Assembly (NCBI RefSeq): GCF_000350225.1
Contig: NW_005179209.1
Span: 1-64,000, forward strand
DNA length: 64,000 nucleotides
Direction: 5' to 3'
Source: Chondrus crispus
Lineage: Eukaryota > Rhodophyta > Florideophyceae > Gigartinales > Gigartinaceae
A model generated the notes under the pieces. That model ran no database searches. It saw only the letters and a list, made by a program, of their open reading frames with translations, and was not told where the DNA came from. Both the position numbers and the translations under genes were made by a program. Below are positions 8,863 to 18,036 of this stretch, one piece after another (position 1 is the stretch's first letter; each line of letters starts with the position of its first letter).

Positions 8863-9064
8863 TGTGATGCAAGATCGATGGCTCGGTTTACTGTGATCGC
8901 GTCTCTATCTACCTTATGTAGGGATGGTAGCGATCCGTAGGCCGGCGGCGATCGTGGTGAGTTGATCGCTGTTGTACGTGTGCTACGTGTGTGTATATGG
9001 CTCTCATGACTGCTGACGCATTGCTGTTGCGGCGTCGACGTTTGTTTTTATGGCTCTCATGACA
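8863..9064 (-). repeat. Copia-1 3' LTR (202 bp)
   Basis: The plus strand starts tgtgatgcaagatcgatgg and ends ctctcatgaca. It has 53 bp more than the other LTR: the word atggctctcatgac occurs twice, and the other LTR has one copy with the intervening DNA missing. The polypurine tract on the element strand, CAGGGGGAG, lies just inside (about 9065-9073). Confidence 0.85.
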
Positions 9065-10818
9065 CTCCCCCTGTCGACGGCGCTGCAGTTTTGCCGTCTG
9101 CAGTCGTGTGGTTTCTGAGCTGTAGTTTGGGGAGGAGGCGCGTGTATGCTTGATGACGTAGCGGTTTCGTGAGGATGTCCGCGAGTTGTTCGTCCGTGGG
9201 GACATGTGCAATGGCAATTGTGCCCTTTTGTGCCTGATGCGTGAGGTAGTGATGCCTCAGATCTATGAATTTTCGCCTCTTCGTCGGTCCCGTGCTGTTG
9301 GCGACGTGGATGGCGGACTGGTTGTCTATCATCAAGGGGGTCGGGGATTTCGGCAGCATGTGCACATCCTGTAGCAGACGTCGGATCCAAGTGGTCTGCT
9401 GTGCGGCGGAGGTGGCCGCAATATATTCTGCCTCACAGGTGGATAAGGCTGTGATGTTTTGCTTGAGGAACCCCCAACATATCGGTGTGCCGTTGTATGT
9501 GTGGAGGGTCCCCGATATGGACTTCCTGTCCGTGATGTCGGCGGCGAAATCGGCATCGGCATACGAGACAAGGAGGTTCTGGGGTTTCTCTTTGTCTGCT
9601 TGCTTGCCGGCTCGGAACGTGAGGCCTGTGTTTGGTGTGCCCTTGAGGTACCTTATCAGGCGTTTAAGTGCGTTCCAGTGCCTTTGTGTCGGGTTGTTGG
9701 CCGCTACTGCTAGTCTGTTTGCCAGGAAGTAGATGTCTGGTCGCGTCGAGTCAGCGACATAGCGTAGGTCCCCAATGATCTGCTGGTATTTTTTGAGTGT
9801 GTGCAGTTGGGTCTCGTCTTTGTCTGTTGGCTTGTGGAGCAGGACACCGTCGCAGTATGGGGTGTCTTTGGCATTGCATTTGGCCATGTCCACTTGCTGT
9901 ACTATGTAGTTGATGGCGTTGGGCTGGGAGATGTGAATGTCTCCATTTTGGTGTCGTGTCACCGTCCATCCGAGAAAAGTCCTGTGTTCCCCTAGGCGTT
10001 TGATGTTGTACGCTTTCGCTAGGGCTGCAGCGAACTCGTCTTTGAGTTTCGCGGTTGAGGCGAGTACTGTGAAGTCATCCATGCTGACAGCAGCAATTAT
10101 ATGTTCTTTGCCTTTTTTTTGGACCAGAGGCACAGGTCTGCTTCGCTTTGCTTGAAGTTGTCTTTTCGTAGGAGTGTGAAGACTGCAGATAGGTATGTGT
10201 GGCCGGCGGATGGCGTCCCGTATATGTTCATGTTTAGTTTTCCGCCTTGGCAGGCATGTTTGTATGTGCCATTGAATCTGGCATGCTGTCTCACATATAC
10301 TGTTTCTCCTCCGTTGTGCGCGAATTTTTCGTGTAGGTACGCTGACTTGATATCGATGTGTTCGATGTGCATGCGGTACTTGGCCGCTATTCCAAACATT
10401 GCGCGTACTGTGGTCTTGTCGGCCATGTACGTTGTAGTTTTGGATGGGTCGTAGTGCTTGTGTGGTAGCATTTTGTCCCCCCTTGCAGAGCATCGGGCTT
10501 TTCTCGATGCAATTTGTCCTTTGCTGTCCCTCTTGTAACGATATCCCATTTTAGGGGTATCAGTTTCCGTTTCTTGGGGATTTCGGAGTCGGGTATCCAC
10601 TGTACTACGTTCATGGCGTCGAGGTTGTCGAGTTCGGCGTTGTGGGCTTTTTCCCATTCGGCAGCGTCGGGGTATTTTTTGGCTTGTCCGGGGTGAGCTG
10701 GGGCGGGTGTGGTGCCTGTTATCTCTGTTGGCGTGCGATGCGGGGTGAGGGCTTTCGTGGCATATGTGCGTGAGGCTACAGGATCGGTGGTGCTGTGGTA
10801 TGGTGGGAGTTGACGCAT
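9057..10818 (-). pseudogene. Copia-1 reverse transcriptase and RNase H
   Basis: This part of pol is spread over three frames (10818-10387, 10657-10097, 10493-9057). The RT shows HIDIKSAYLHEK (first catalytic Asp) and SMDDFTVLA, where Copia usually has YVDD. RNase H has SYADADFA, CEAEYIA and MIDNQSA. The last codons run into the LTR. The break near 10118 lies at a T-run, so either mutation or sequencing error could explain it. Confidence 0.85.
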
Positions 10819-11723
10819 CGAACTCGTCGTGGTCTGTTCGTATCGAGTTCGAGTACCATTATGTGGTTTTCGTCGATGCCATGGAGGTACCTGGCGGGTG
10901 TTGCCCTGTGGGCGAGTTTTGATATTTGTTTCCGATTTGCTAACTCAGGTACTGTACCGAGCTGTCCGAACAGCAGGAATTGCGGGACGTCGGGGGTGGC
11001 ATTGGTCCACATGGTGTAGGGGAGGGTGTTGATCCCGTGGTGGAGTATATTGTTGTATTTAAATGCAGCGTCCCTTACTGCGTCTTCCCAGTGCGTCTTG
11101 GGTAGTGAGCTGTGGTGGAGGGCGGCTCTGGCTGAGTTCATGAGTGTACTGTTTATCCTTTCCGCGATCCCATATTGTTGGGGCGTGTGTGGGACTGTAG
11201 TGCTGTGCATGACGTTGTGCGATCTGTATACGGCGCTGGCGCTGTCTGATACATATTCTTTCGCGTTGTCTGTGTGGAACAGTCTCGGTTTGCACCCTTT
11301 TCGTTTTTTGAGGGCTGTGAGGATGACATCCAGCCTGTGCGGTGTTTCTGCTCTTGATTGCAGGAAGTCGACTATGAGGTAGCGGGATCGGGTGTCTATT
11401 ACTGTGAGTATATATTTGTTGCCTTGCCTGGATGTGGGGTTGAATGGTCCACATATATCACTGCTAAAGGCGGCTCCTACTCGGTAGTTGTGCGTCTTGG
11501 GGTAGTGCGGTGCGGGCTGCTGCTTCGCTGCAGCGCAGCTCGAGCAGGTGATCCGCGGTGGTCGTTGCCTGAGTGTGGGCGGGAGGTTTGGCAGGAGGCC
11601 GAGTTTGGCCATTTTCTGGAGCGTTGTTGGTCTGATGTGATTGAACAGTACATGATAGTGGTGGAAGTCCCTTTCTACAGCTGGGTGTGCTGGGGTGTGC
11701 GGTGGGGGCGCTGGGTTGTGCAT
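10776..11723 (-). pseudogene. Copia-1 integrase domain
   Basis: The 315-codon frame holds the retroviral-type integrase. HHCC zinc-binding residues are visible (H..H in RDFHHYHVLFNH, C-x2-C in CSSC), followed by the DDE core: SDICGPF, HTDNAKEY and YGIAERIN. It is in a different frame from the upstream gag-protease and the downstream RT, so the polyprotein is broken. The role is insertion of element DNA. Confidence 0.88.
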
Positions 11724-13545
11724 TTGGTGTAGTGGGATTTTTTCTGCGCGTGGTGCGGTGTGGCCACGTGCTAGTGTGCGGCTTGGCTTTGGCGTCGCTG
11801 TCTTCTTTTTTTGTTTTTGGGTTGGGGGCTTTTTTGGTTTGGGTATCGGGTCTTTTGGAATTTTTTATTGACCGTGGTGGTATGGTCCGGGCTGCCATGG
11901 CGTTGCCTTTGGTTTTTGGGAGATCGAGGTAGTACATGCCTTTCCTGAAGCGTGCTTGCGCTACTATTTGTGGCGGGTGTGTGCTCGTGTCGAGTACAGT
12001 GGCCTGTGTGGGTGTGAACCGGACCTCTCCCCATTGCTCTGCTATGTCGTGAACTGATAGCAGGTTGGATCGCATTGCTGGGTTGGCGATCGCTGGGACT
12101 CGTATGTGCCTATTCGTACTGGTCCGTATATGTATCATCCCCTTGTGTGTGGCGGGTGGCGTGATGTTGGTGGCCGTGTTAGTTCGGATGATTTGTCGGA
12201 GTGGTTTCATGTTCGTCGTGGGTTTGCGAACATGTGACGGATGCGCTCCTGAGTCGAGGGCATACTGCTTACCTTCGCATGTGTCCTCGTCAGTCACCTG
12301 TTGCGCGATTGTGTTGTCGTGTTCGTCGCGGGTGCTGGCCATTTTCCCGGTGGTGGTTTTGGGCGGCGGACGTGTTTGCCGAGGGGTTATGCGCTTCTTA
12401 TCGGTATTCGTGTACCATTGTTCCGCATTTTCCCTTGTGGCTGCATTGCCGCGTTGGGGTTGATCGGGGTGGGTCGTTGATCCTCTGCCTTGCCTCCGGC
12501 TGCGAGTTCGTCGTCTCATTGCCTGGTAGTTGGGGCTGTCTGCCCATTGGTCTGTCGTGTTCATGCCTTGTGGACGTTGTTGCCGGATTTCCTGTTTTTC
12601 GTCTTCTCGAGCTTGTATGGATTTGAGTCGTTGGACGAGGTTGGATATGGTTGTGGGGATTGTGTTGTTCGCGATCCACATGTCGGGTAGGTGTCGCAAT
12701 GCCGGGTGCGAGTTGAGGCCGTGTATGATGAATTCTATTGTGACAGATTCATCATGTTGAATGCTGGGGTACTCTGCGAGACACATTTTTGTCCGTATGG
12801 TTCGGTGTGCTGCGATGTATTCATCTATGTCCCCTCCCGCCTTGATCTTTGTGCGTTGTGCTTCTTGTTTGAGGATGAGATGTGTGGTTGGCGTTGAGTC
12901 AGTGAAGTGTGTTTTGATCTCTGCCAGAAGCTGTTGAGGGGTAACGCTGAGGTCCATGTCGATTGTGCTTGCCAGATCCGCAGGGAGGCTGGTCATGATG
13001 CTCATGCGTAGGAATGCACATTTTCTGCGGTATATGGAATGGTACGGGCTCGTTACTGTGGGGGGTGGTGAGCTTTCATCGAGGGCTGCCTCGACGTTGT
13101 TGATTATTGCTATGTCGTGGAGGGTTTGCGTCCATAGCTTGTAGTTCGTTCCGTCGCTTGCGAGTGGAGGTAGCTGTCCATGCATTCTTGTGTCAGCTTG
13201 GGGCATTTCGGGTGCTATTTCTTGCTGGTTTGACATTTGTGGGCGCTCTGCAGGTATTGTCGGGGCGTGTTGTGCTGGCTCTACGGGGGTGATCGGAGCT
13301 TGGTGTTGTGGCTCTACGGGTGTGGTCGGAGCGGGTTGTGTTGGCTCTACGGGGGTGATCGGAGCTTGGTGTTGTGACTCTACGGGTGTGGTCGGAGCGG
13401 GTTGTGTTGGCTCTACGCTTGCTGGCGGAGTTTGTGGGGTTGGGGCAACGGGGCTTTGTGGTGCCGTGCTCTCGTTGTCCTGATCTCGTCCGGGTGGTCG
13501 GTATACGAGATGATCGTCTTGTAGTGGTGCGTGGTTAGGGTCCAT
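11464..13545 (-). pseudogene. Copia-1 Gag and protease
   Basis: The frame starts at the ATG inside the primer-binding site (13545-13543, MDPNHAPLQ). A Pro-rich leader has four PVEP-type repeats (APTTPVEPQHQAPITPVEP). A Gag core of the UBN2/retrotran_gag type follows (DGTNYKLWTQTLHDI, LILKQEAQRTKI), then the aspartic protease motif YALDSGAHPSHV. No clear CCHC knuckle is seen. By chance the frame is also open upstream through the LTR into the secreted-protein gene, giving an 892-codon open frame. The integrase follows in another frame. Confidence 0.85.
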
Positions 13546-13549
13546 AATC
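13526..13549 (-). promoter_or_regulatory. Copia-1 primer-binding site (initiator-tRNA half type)
   Basis: Directly after the 5' LTR the element strand reads GATTATGGACCCTAACC. The complement (ggttagggtccataatc) resembles the anticodon arm of initiator tRNA-Met, with a GGG stem and CAUAA loop. Drosophila copia uses the same region through a half-tRNA primer. The gag ATG lies inside it. Confidence 0.6.
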
Positions 13550-13698
13550 TGTGATGCAAGATCGATGGCTCGGTTTACTGTGATCGCGTCTCTATCTACC
13601 TTATGTAGGGATGGTAGCGATCCGTAGGCCGGCGGCGATCGTGGTGAGTTGATCGCTGTTGTACGTGTGCTACGTGTGTGTATATGGCTCTCATGACA
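13550..13698 (-). repeat. Copia-1 5' LTR (149 bp)
   Basis: Matches 8863-9064 except for a 53-bp deletion between two atggctctcatgac words. It is followed by the target duplication CTCAG (13699-13703). Confidence 0.9.
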
Positions 13699-13703
13699 CT
13701 CAG

Positions 13704-14142
13704 GCTTGCACTCTGCGAGAATGTTGAATGCGACATGTACCAGGCGATACCGTTGCACGATTCCGTTTGAATCTGTGAAGTTGTCGCACCTAGGCCTCCA
13801 TAGTTCGGGTTCGAGCTCTAAAACGGAGGTGCAAAGCGCTGTATCTCTAGGCGTGAATCTGACTCCTGGGAGATCTCGGGCTACAGCACATAGGCAAGCA
13901 CCAATATCTTGAATGTCATCTAAGACGCAGGTTAAGTTTCGGAGTTGTAATTGTCTGTCCCGAAACGCATCGTGTCTCGGTAGGGTCTGAGGCTCAACTT
14001 CTTCTGCTGCGGCTTGATTTTCCTGGCTCGGGCGTCGTAGAAAGGTTAGCGGCCCACTCTTGAACATGCTCTGGATATCGAAGCGCCATGCTTGGACGTG
14101 GAATGCATACGCAAGGACGAGGAGAGCTGAAGTAAACCTCAT
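13704..14142 (-). pseudogene. N-terminal part of split secreted protein gene (U1 paralogue)
   Basis: The start ATG at 14142 gives MRFTSALLVLAYAFHVQAW, a clear signal peptide. About 125 residues with several Cys follow (GACLCA, TALCTS, RPRCDN, LAECKPE). The break by Copia-1 falls after AECKPE. This part differs from the U2 paralogue by about 30 bases in 440, nearly all amino-acid-changing. The upstream non-coding 240 bp shows about two differences. The two parts appear joinable in frame across the CTCAG site, so before the insertion this was probably an intact gene. Confidence 0.82.
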
Positions 14143-15768
14143 CTTTTTGCCGGTATAGAGAAGGGGACCGCGTACCCTTTGTTTGGCCCAGTATAGAATG
14201 AGACATACCGTAATCGGCAGGCACGGGGCGCGTTAAGTATTGAATAGTCTTCAGCGCTTCTTCATTGCACCGTGTTGGGTGAGGATAGTAGGGCCATGTG
14301 TTTCGAACTGGTTCTCGCAGTCTGCTCTCTCGAGCCTTGTGTTGCAGAAGAGCGTGGATGTTCATACCGGGTGGCAAACACTAGATAGGAAGCAGAGAAC
14401 AGTTGGACGGGGTAGCATGTGTGGTCGCAAGTTGATGTGTGGGAAGACCGCGACCGTATGACCACGAACATCCGGCCATGGCAATGGAAGGCCATTGTCT
14501 TCGATGAAAAGCTGGGAAACTCGTCCTGGCAACCGTAGCCGTTGGATATGCAGATGGATACATGCGTTGGTCGGAGGGCCACGCAGCAGTTAAAAGATAT
14601 GCACTCGCTCCGTCTCGCGGACGCGTCGAAAAACGAGACGCAAAAAAAAGGACAGTCGCGATCTCTTCCCTCGCAGGACAAGGAGTTTGGTCCAAACCTC
14701 GCGTTAATAGTGTCCTTAGCCCTCCTATAAAATGGTCTTTGCGCGTTTGTAAGGCGCTAAGTAGTGTATTTCGGACAAGGGTGTTGGTGGCGTCCGCTTT
14801 ACGCTACCTAAACTTTATGCTACCTACATGACATATAAGCCCGCAAAGTGCAATACCGCCACCAGCACACGTCCAGCCACCGCTCATCTCCCGAACACAG
14901 CGATGCAGGTCGCCGCATTCCCAACGGCAGGGTATGTACCCTGTACCCCGCACAATCTCCTTTTCTACTGCTGTACACAGCAGGAGAAAAGGAGATTGTC
15001 GCTAGAGCCGAGGAGCGGATACGCTTCGTCCCGAGAATTGCGTTTTCATAGGACCATTTGTACAGTGACCTCAATTCATGTCTTCTCTTACAGTTTCACT
15101 GCAAGCATGAGATGCCGGTGGTACAGTATCATGAGATGCCGGTGGTAAACCTGAACAGAGGCCCTCGCGGCATCCGTGGGCAGACACAATCATCCTGCGC
15201 CACACACTGTCCAATGTTTCTAAAGCCTGTGTCTTGGCTGTAACCTAAAGCAGGGTGGCCCATTTGTGATTTTTCGAGCTTTCTCTCTTGGACCTGCAAT
15301 CAAGATTCTGGTCTCGGCGTCATGATCATGTGGAAGGCTTGAGACAATCTCGAAAGGCGGCATGGGCAGTCGAAAGGCGGCATGGCCTGTCGAAAGGCGG
15401 CATGGACAGTAGACGAACAAGTCAACAGAATCACTTCGCGCCTACGCGCCGACCACCTGAAGTAACTGTAGTGTAACCGTTACCCGCCTGCAGAATCCTG
15501 AACTACAACGGCAGCTGTGCACAGAGGTATGCTCTGCCATGTATCATATGTATCATCTCTACCTTCGGAGGTAGAACGGGCCTCCAGTATCATTTACGAA
15601 CTGATCCCTCTACTGCACTACATTGTACAAGGGTACAGTGGGATACACGCAATAGTGCCACCCCTTGCTACATGCCCGAGGGTGGCACTATTCAGTACTG
15701 GCACTACTAGCGGAGAGTGAAACGGAGGAAATATACACCCCTCTAATGCTTACCTAGATATGTTTTAG
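14143..15768. other. Upstream region of U1 gene with conserved hairpins and a 21-bp repeat
   Basis: No gene recognised. It contains a 48-bp near-perfect hairpin at 14952-14999 (23-bp arms, one mismatch), a 20-22-bp direct repeat around 15110-15150 (atgagatgccggtggta), three tandem copies of a 21-bp unit starting cgaaaggcggcatg (15351-15413), the empty TA target of the pogo-like element (15474-15475), and a hairpin at 15651-15692 with 13-bp perfect arms. All recur in U2. Confidence 0.7.
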
Positions 15769-16032
15769 TCATAGATAATCGCCTAGCACCGCTTGCCTCT
15801 CTTGTGATCTGCTTCCCTGAGCCCGTGCATTAAGAAATGCTTTCCTCGCGCGTCGTAACATAGAACTTGCTTCCTGTAAATTGCACTCATACGCCAATTT
15901 CTGTAGCCCCCAAAACAATTCCGTGAGCCTAACAGCAGTTGGCATCGGGCGACATTGTCGCGTGTCGGAACCACCATTATTGCAATCATTGTTTTCAAGC
16001 CCGACTGAGCCAAGACAGATTTTGCAGACCAT
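15769..16032 (-). CDS. Small hypothetical ORF, conserved between U1 and U2
   Basis: I do not recognise this 87-residue frame. The last roughly 75 residues (from GLENND) are matched by 32531-32776, with one amino-acid change (Trp/Arg in LFWGLQ) and two silent changes. The start differs because of a one-base indel near 16000. The chain is rich in Arg, Ala and Leu, is probably helical, and ends ERQAVLGDYL. It could be a remnant of a mobile-element accessory protein. Confidence 0.25.
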   Translation of the reverse strand: MVCKICLGSVGLENNDCNNGGSDTRQCRPMPTAVRLTELFWGLQKLAYECNLQEASSMLRRARKAFLNARAQGSRSQERQAVLGDYL

Positions 16033-16538
16033 CCATCGCGTCGTTGACTATTCCTACAATTACATCCGACTTCTTCTCCACCTCCTGCTCACCTTGAGAT
16101 GTCTACAGTTGGTACTTTTTCTTCACAATAAGTCGCCAATGGATCATTCAGTGCAACAATAATTGATAGTTTCTGTAGAATAGATACCGGTACGTGTGAG
16201 ATTCGCAATTTCGACTTTCTGTTGAAGGGATAGACGTGTTCGCTTTTGCTTGGGGCGCGCGGATTGGGCTGGAGTTGTGTCATTAGGATTGGAATGACCC
16301 TTTGTGCCTTGAGGCTAAGGGTTGGGGGTGCTGAGTAAAACGTTGGGGGGGAACTTCCCCACTTGAAGTGGATGGGATCTGAAGGCCATGAACGCATGAG
16401 TTTCGGGAACGACGTCCGAAACTAAAGTTGTACGCCGCCGAGGCGTGCCGCGGTTTAGCACGGGTGCATCTTACACGTGGACACGGGGATATGTTATGAG
16501 AAGACGTGACAAGAGCAGAGGTATGCTTCTGTCTACAG

Positions 16539-16643
16539 CTATATAGAGAGAAGCACCGCCAAAGTAGGCACTTCAGTATACAGTACCCTTGTATGGCCCC
16601 CTCCCCCCCCCCTGTACTACACTGTAGCACTGTAGCGGGATCA
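16539..16643. repeat. Dispersed repeat shared with window start and gap edge
   Basis: This resembles 48738-48846 (agcaccgccaaagtaggcac, then gtatacagtacccttgtatg) and partly 100-198. It marks the right end of U1 and is absent after U2. Confidence 0.65.
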
Positions 16644-16925
16644 GTTCCTAGACGTTAGTCTAGGTGTAAGCAAGAAAAAAGGGGACTCGTTATTACACGT
16701 GTTCACTTTTTTTCTGTAAAGTACACGTGTTCACTTCTCCTTATGAGGGGAACGGGGTGTGAGGGGAACGGGGTGGTGCTGAACTTTTCTTCTGTTCCTA
16801 GACGTTAGTCTAGGTGTAAGCACGAAGTGAACACGTGTACTTTACTACTTCTGTAAAGTAGTAAAGTACACGTGTTCACTTCTCCTTATGAGGGGAACGG
16901 GGTGTGAGGGGAACGGGGTGGCGTT
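16644..16925. repeat. Two-unit tandem repeat with long palindrome
   Basis: Two units with a period of 150 bp start gttcctagacgttagtctag (16644 and 16794) and end gaggggaacggggtg. The second unit holds a perfect inverted repeat: arms 16825-16850 and 16856-16881, loop of 5 bases, with CACGTG in each arm. The first unit keeps only one arm. No coding sequence. Confidence 0.85.
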
Positions 16926-17080
16926 TGCAGCACTTGGGCGAGCAAGTCTGCCGAGTAAGGATACCCCTGCACGTTCTCCAAAGCCGCTGAAATGAAGCAT
17001 CTGGAGAAAACAACGCGCTTAAATATAAACTGAATCCGCACAGAACCGCTTCCGTGCCCCAGACGATTCTCGACGTCATG

Positions 17081-17616
17081 CCCACAGACCGTCGCTCGCG
17101 GCGGCGCAAGTCGAGCGCCGCGGCGGCGCCTTCCTCTCCCGCGGACGATGCGGTGGACATGCCTCCGCCCTCCGCGCCCAGCCGGCGCGCGCGTTTGGCT
17201 GGCGGCGCGGGGTCCGAGTCGCGCAAGGCGGCGGCGGCGGGCGGTTCGGGCGAGGAGGAGGACGTGATGGACCACGGGAACGCGAGCTACGCAATGCTGA
17301 AGCAGGGGCGATTCGGGCGAGGAGGAGGAGGAGGTGATGGACCACGGGAGCGAGGAGGAGGAGGCGGAGCGGAAGCGGCTGCAGGAGATCAAGGAGAAGG
17401 AGGCGGAAGACGAGGATGCAGCAGGAGAAGGGGAAGGCGGTAGGCGCGGCCGAGCAGGAGACGCTGGCGAAGAAGGAGCGGGAGGGGCGGGTGATGAACA
17501 CGAGCAGCGTGAGGTTCGACGAGCGCGACGGGCGCGGCGAGGTGACGTTTATGTTTGTGTCGACGGTGGGGATGGAGAAGAAGCGCGGGCGGAAGAGGGG
17601 TAAAACTAAAGCTTGA
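17081..17616 (+). pseudogene. Charged low-complexity nuclear-type protein, frameshifted
   Basis: Coding-like sequence moves through three plus frames. It starts at ATG 17081 (MPTDRRSRRRKSSAAAAPSS) and passes through GEEEDVMDHG, which is duplicated as GEEEEEVMDHG in a second frame with a helical KRLQEIKEKEAEDED. It ends in a third frame with VRFDERDGRGEVTFMFVSTV and a basic tail KKRGRKRGKTKA. Acidic and basic blocks suggest a nuclear or nucleolar protein, but I cannot name it. Either this is a pseudogene with two small indels, or short introns are present. Confidence 0.35.
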
Positions 17617-18036
17617 AGTTTCCTCAAACACCCCGTGTGCCTTTATCCACTCCATTCCATTCCATTTATTTATTTTGAAGCTGTTGACAGCTTCAACAAA
17701 GTTTTTGGAATGACATCATTCCAAAAACTTTGTTGTTACATTCAAACCCTTTCGCATTCCTCCCCACTTGCGGCCCGCAACGCGCGCCACGGAGCCCACT
17801 TGTACTAAACACACGATGTGCCAACACCGCAGCAACAATTAGCAACGCCAAGGGTGGAAGCAAATCTTCCCCGCCCCCTCTGCGAGAAGACCAAGGACAA
17901 CAAACAGCGACAAACAGCGACTAACAACGGCAAGAGAGAAAGGGATTCCGAGAGAGGGAGATATAGAGAAGAACAAGCGCCGCTATGCCACCGCCGCCTA
18001 TTCAAATCCGAACAACACCCCCTATTCACGATCACC

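Larger units (their letters stand above)
8863..13698 (-). mobile_element. Copia-1 LTR retrotransposon, degenerate
   Basis: This element is bounded by LTRs (8863-9064 and 13550-13698) with TG/CA ends and a CTCAG duplication. Genes run on the minus strand in the order gag-protease, integrase, RT, RNase H, which defines Ty1/copia. The coding region changes frame at least four times (about 11700, 10790, 10640 and 10110), so it cannot make an intact polyprotein as read here. It splits the U1 secreted-protein gene. Confidence 0.92.
5774..16538. repeat. Duplicated host segment U1
   Basis: Without Copia-1 this segment matches U2 (20554-33302 without its own insertions) in order and direction: MITE part, GC-rich block, secreted-protein gene, hairpin region, small ORF, ending at cttctgtctacag. 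Most non-coding parts look about 98-99% identical by eye. U1 carries DIRS and Copia-1 that U2 lacks; U2 carries a pogo-like element and Copia-2 that U1 lacks. Confidence 0.85.

Noticed and set aside
9186-13483. Many plus-strand frames across Copia-1
   Set aside because: Antisense to gag, integrase and RT frames with clear motifs.
11464-14142. 892-codon open frame joining the secreted protein to Copia-1 gag
   Set aside because: LTR and target duplication show two separate genes; the shared frame across the LTR is chance.
14542-14831. Short frames that looked vaguely like a Tc1 transposase
   Set aside because: No catalytic motif in order, and frames shift between U1 and U2.
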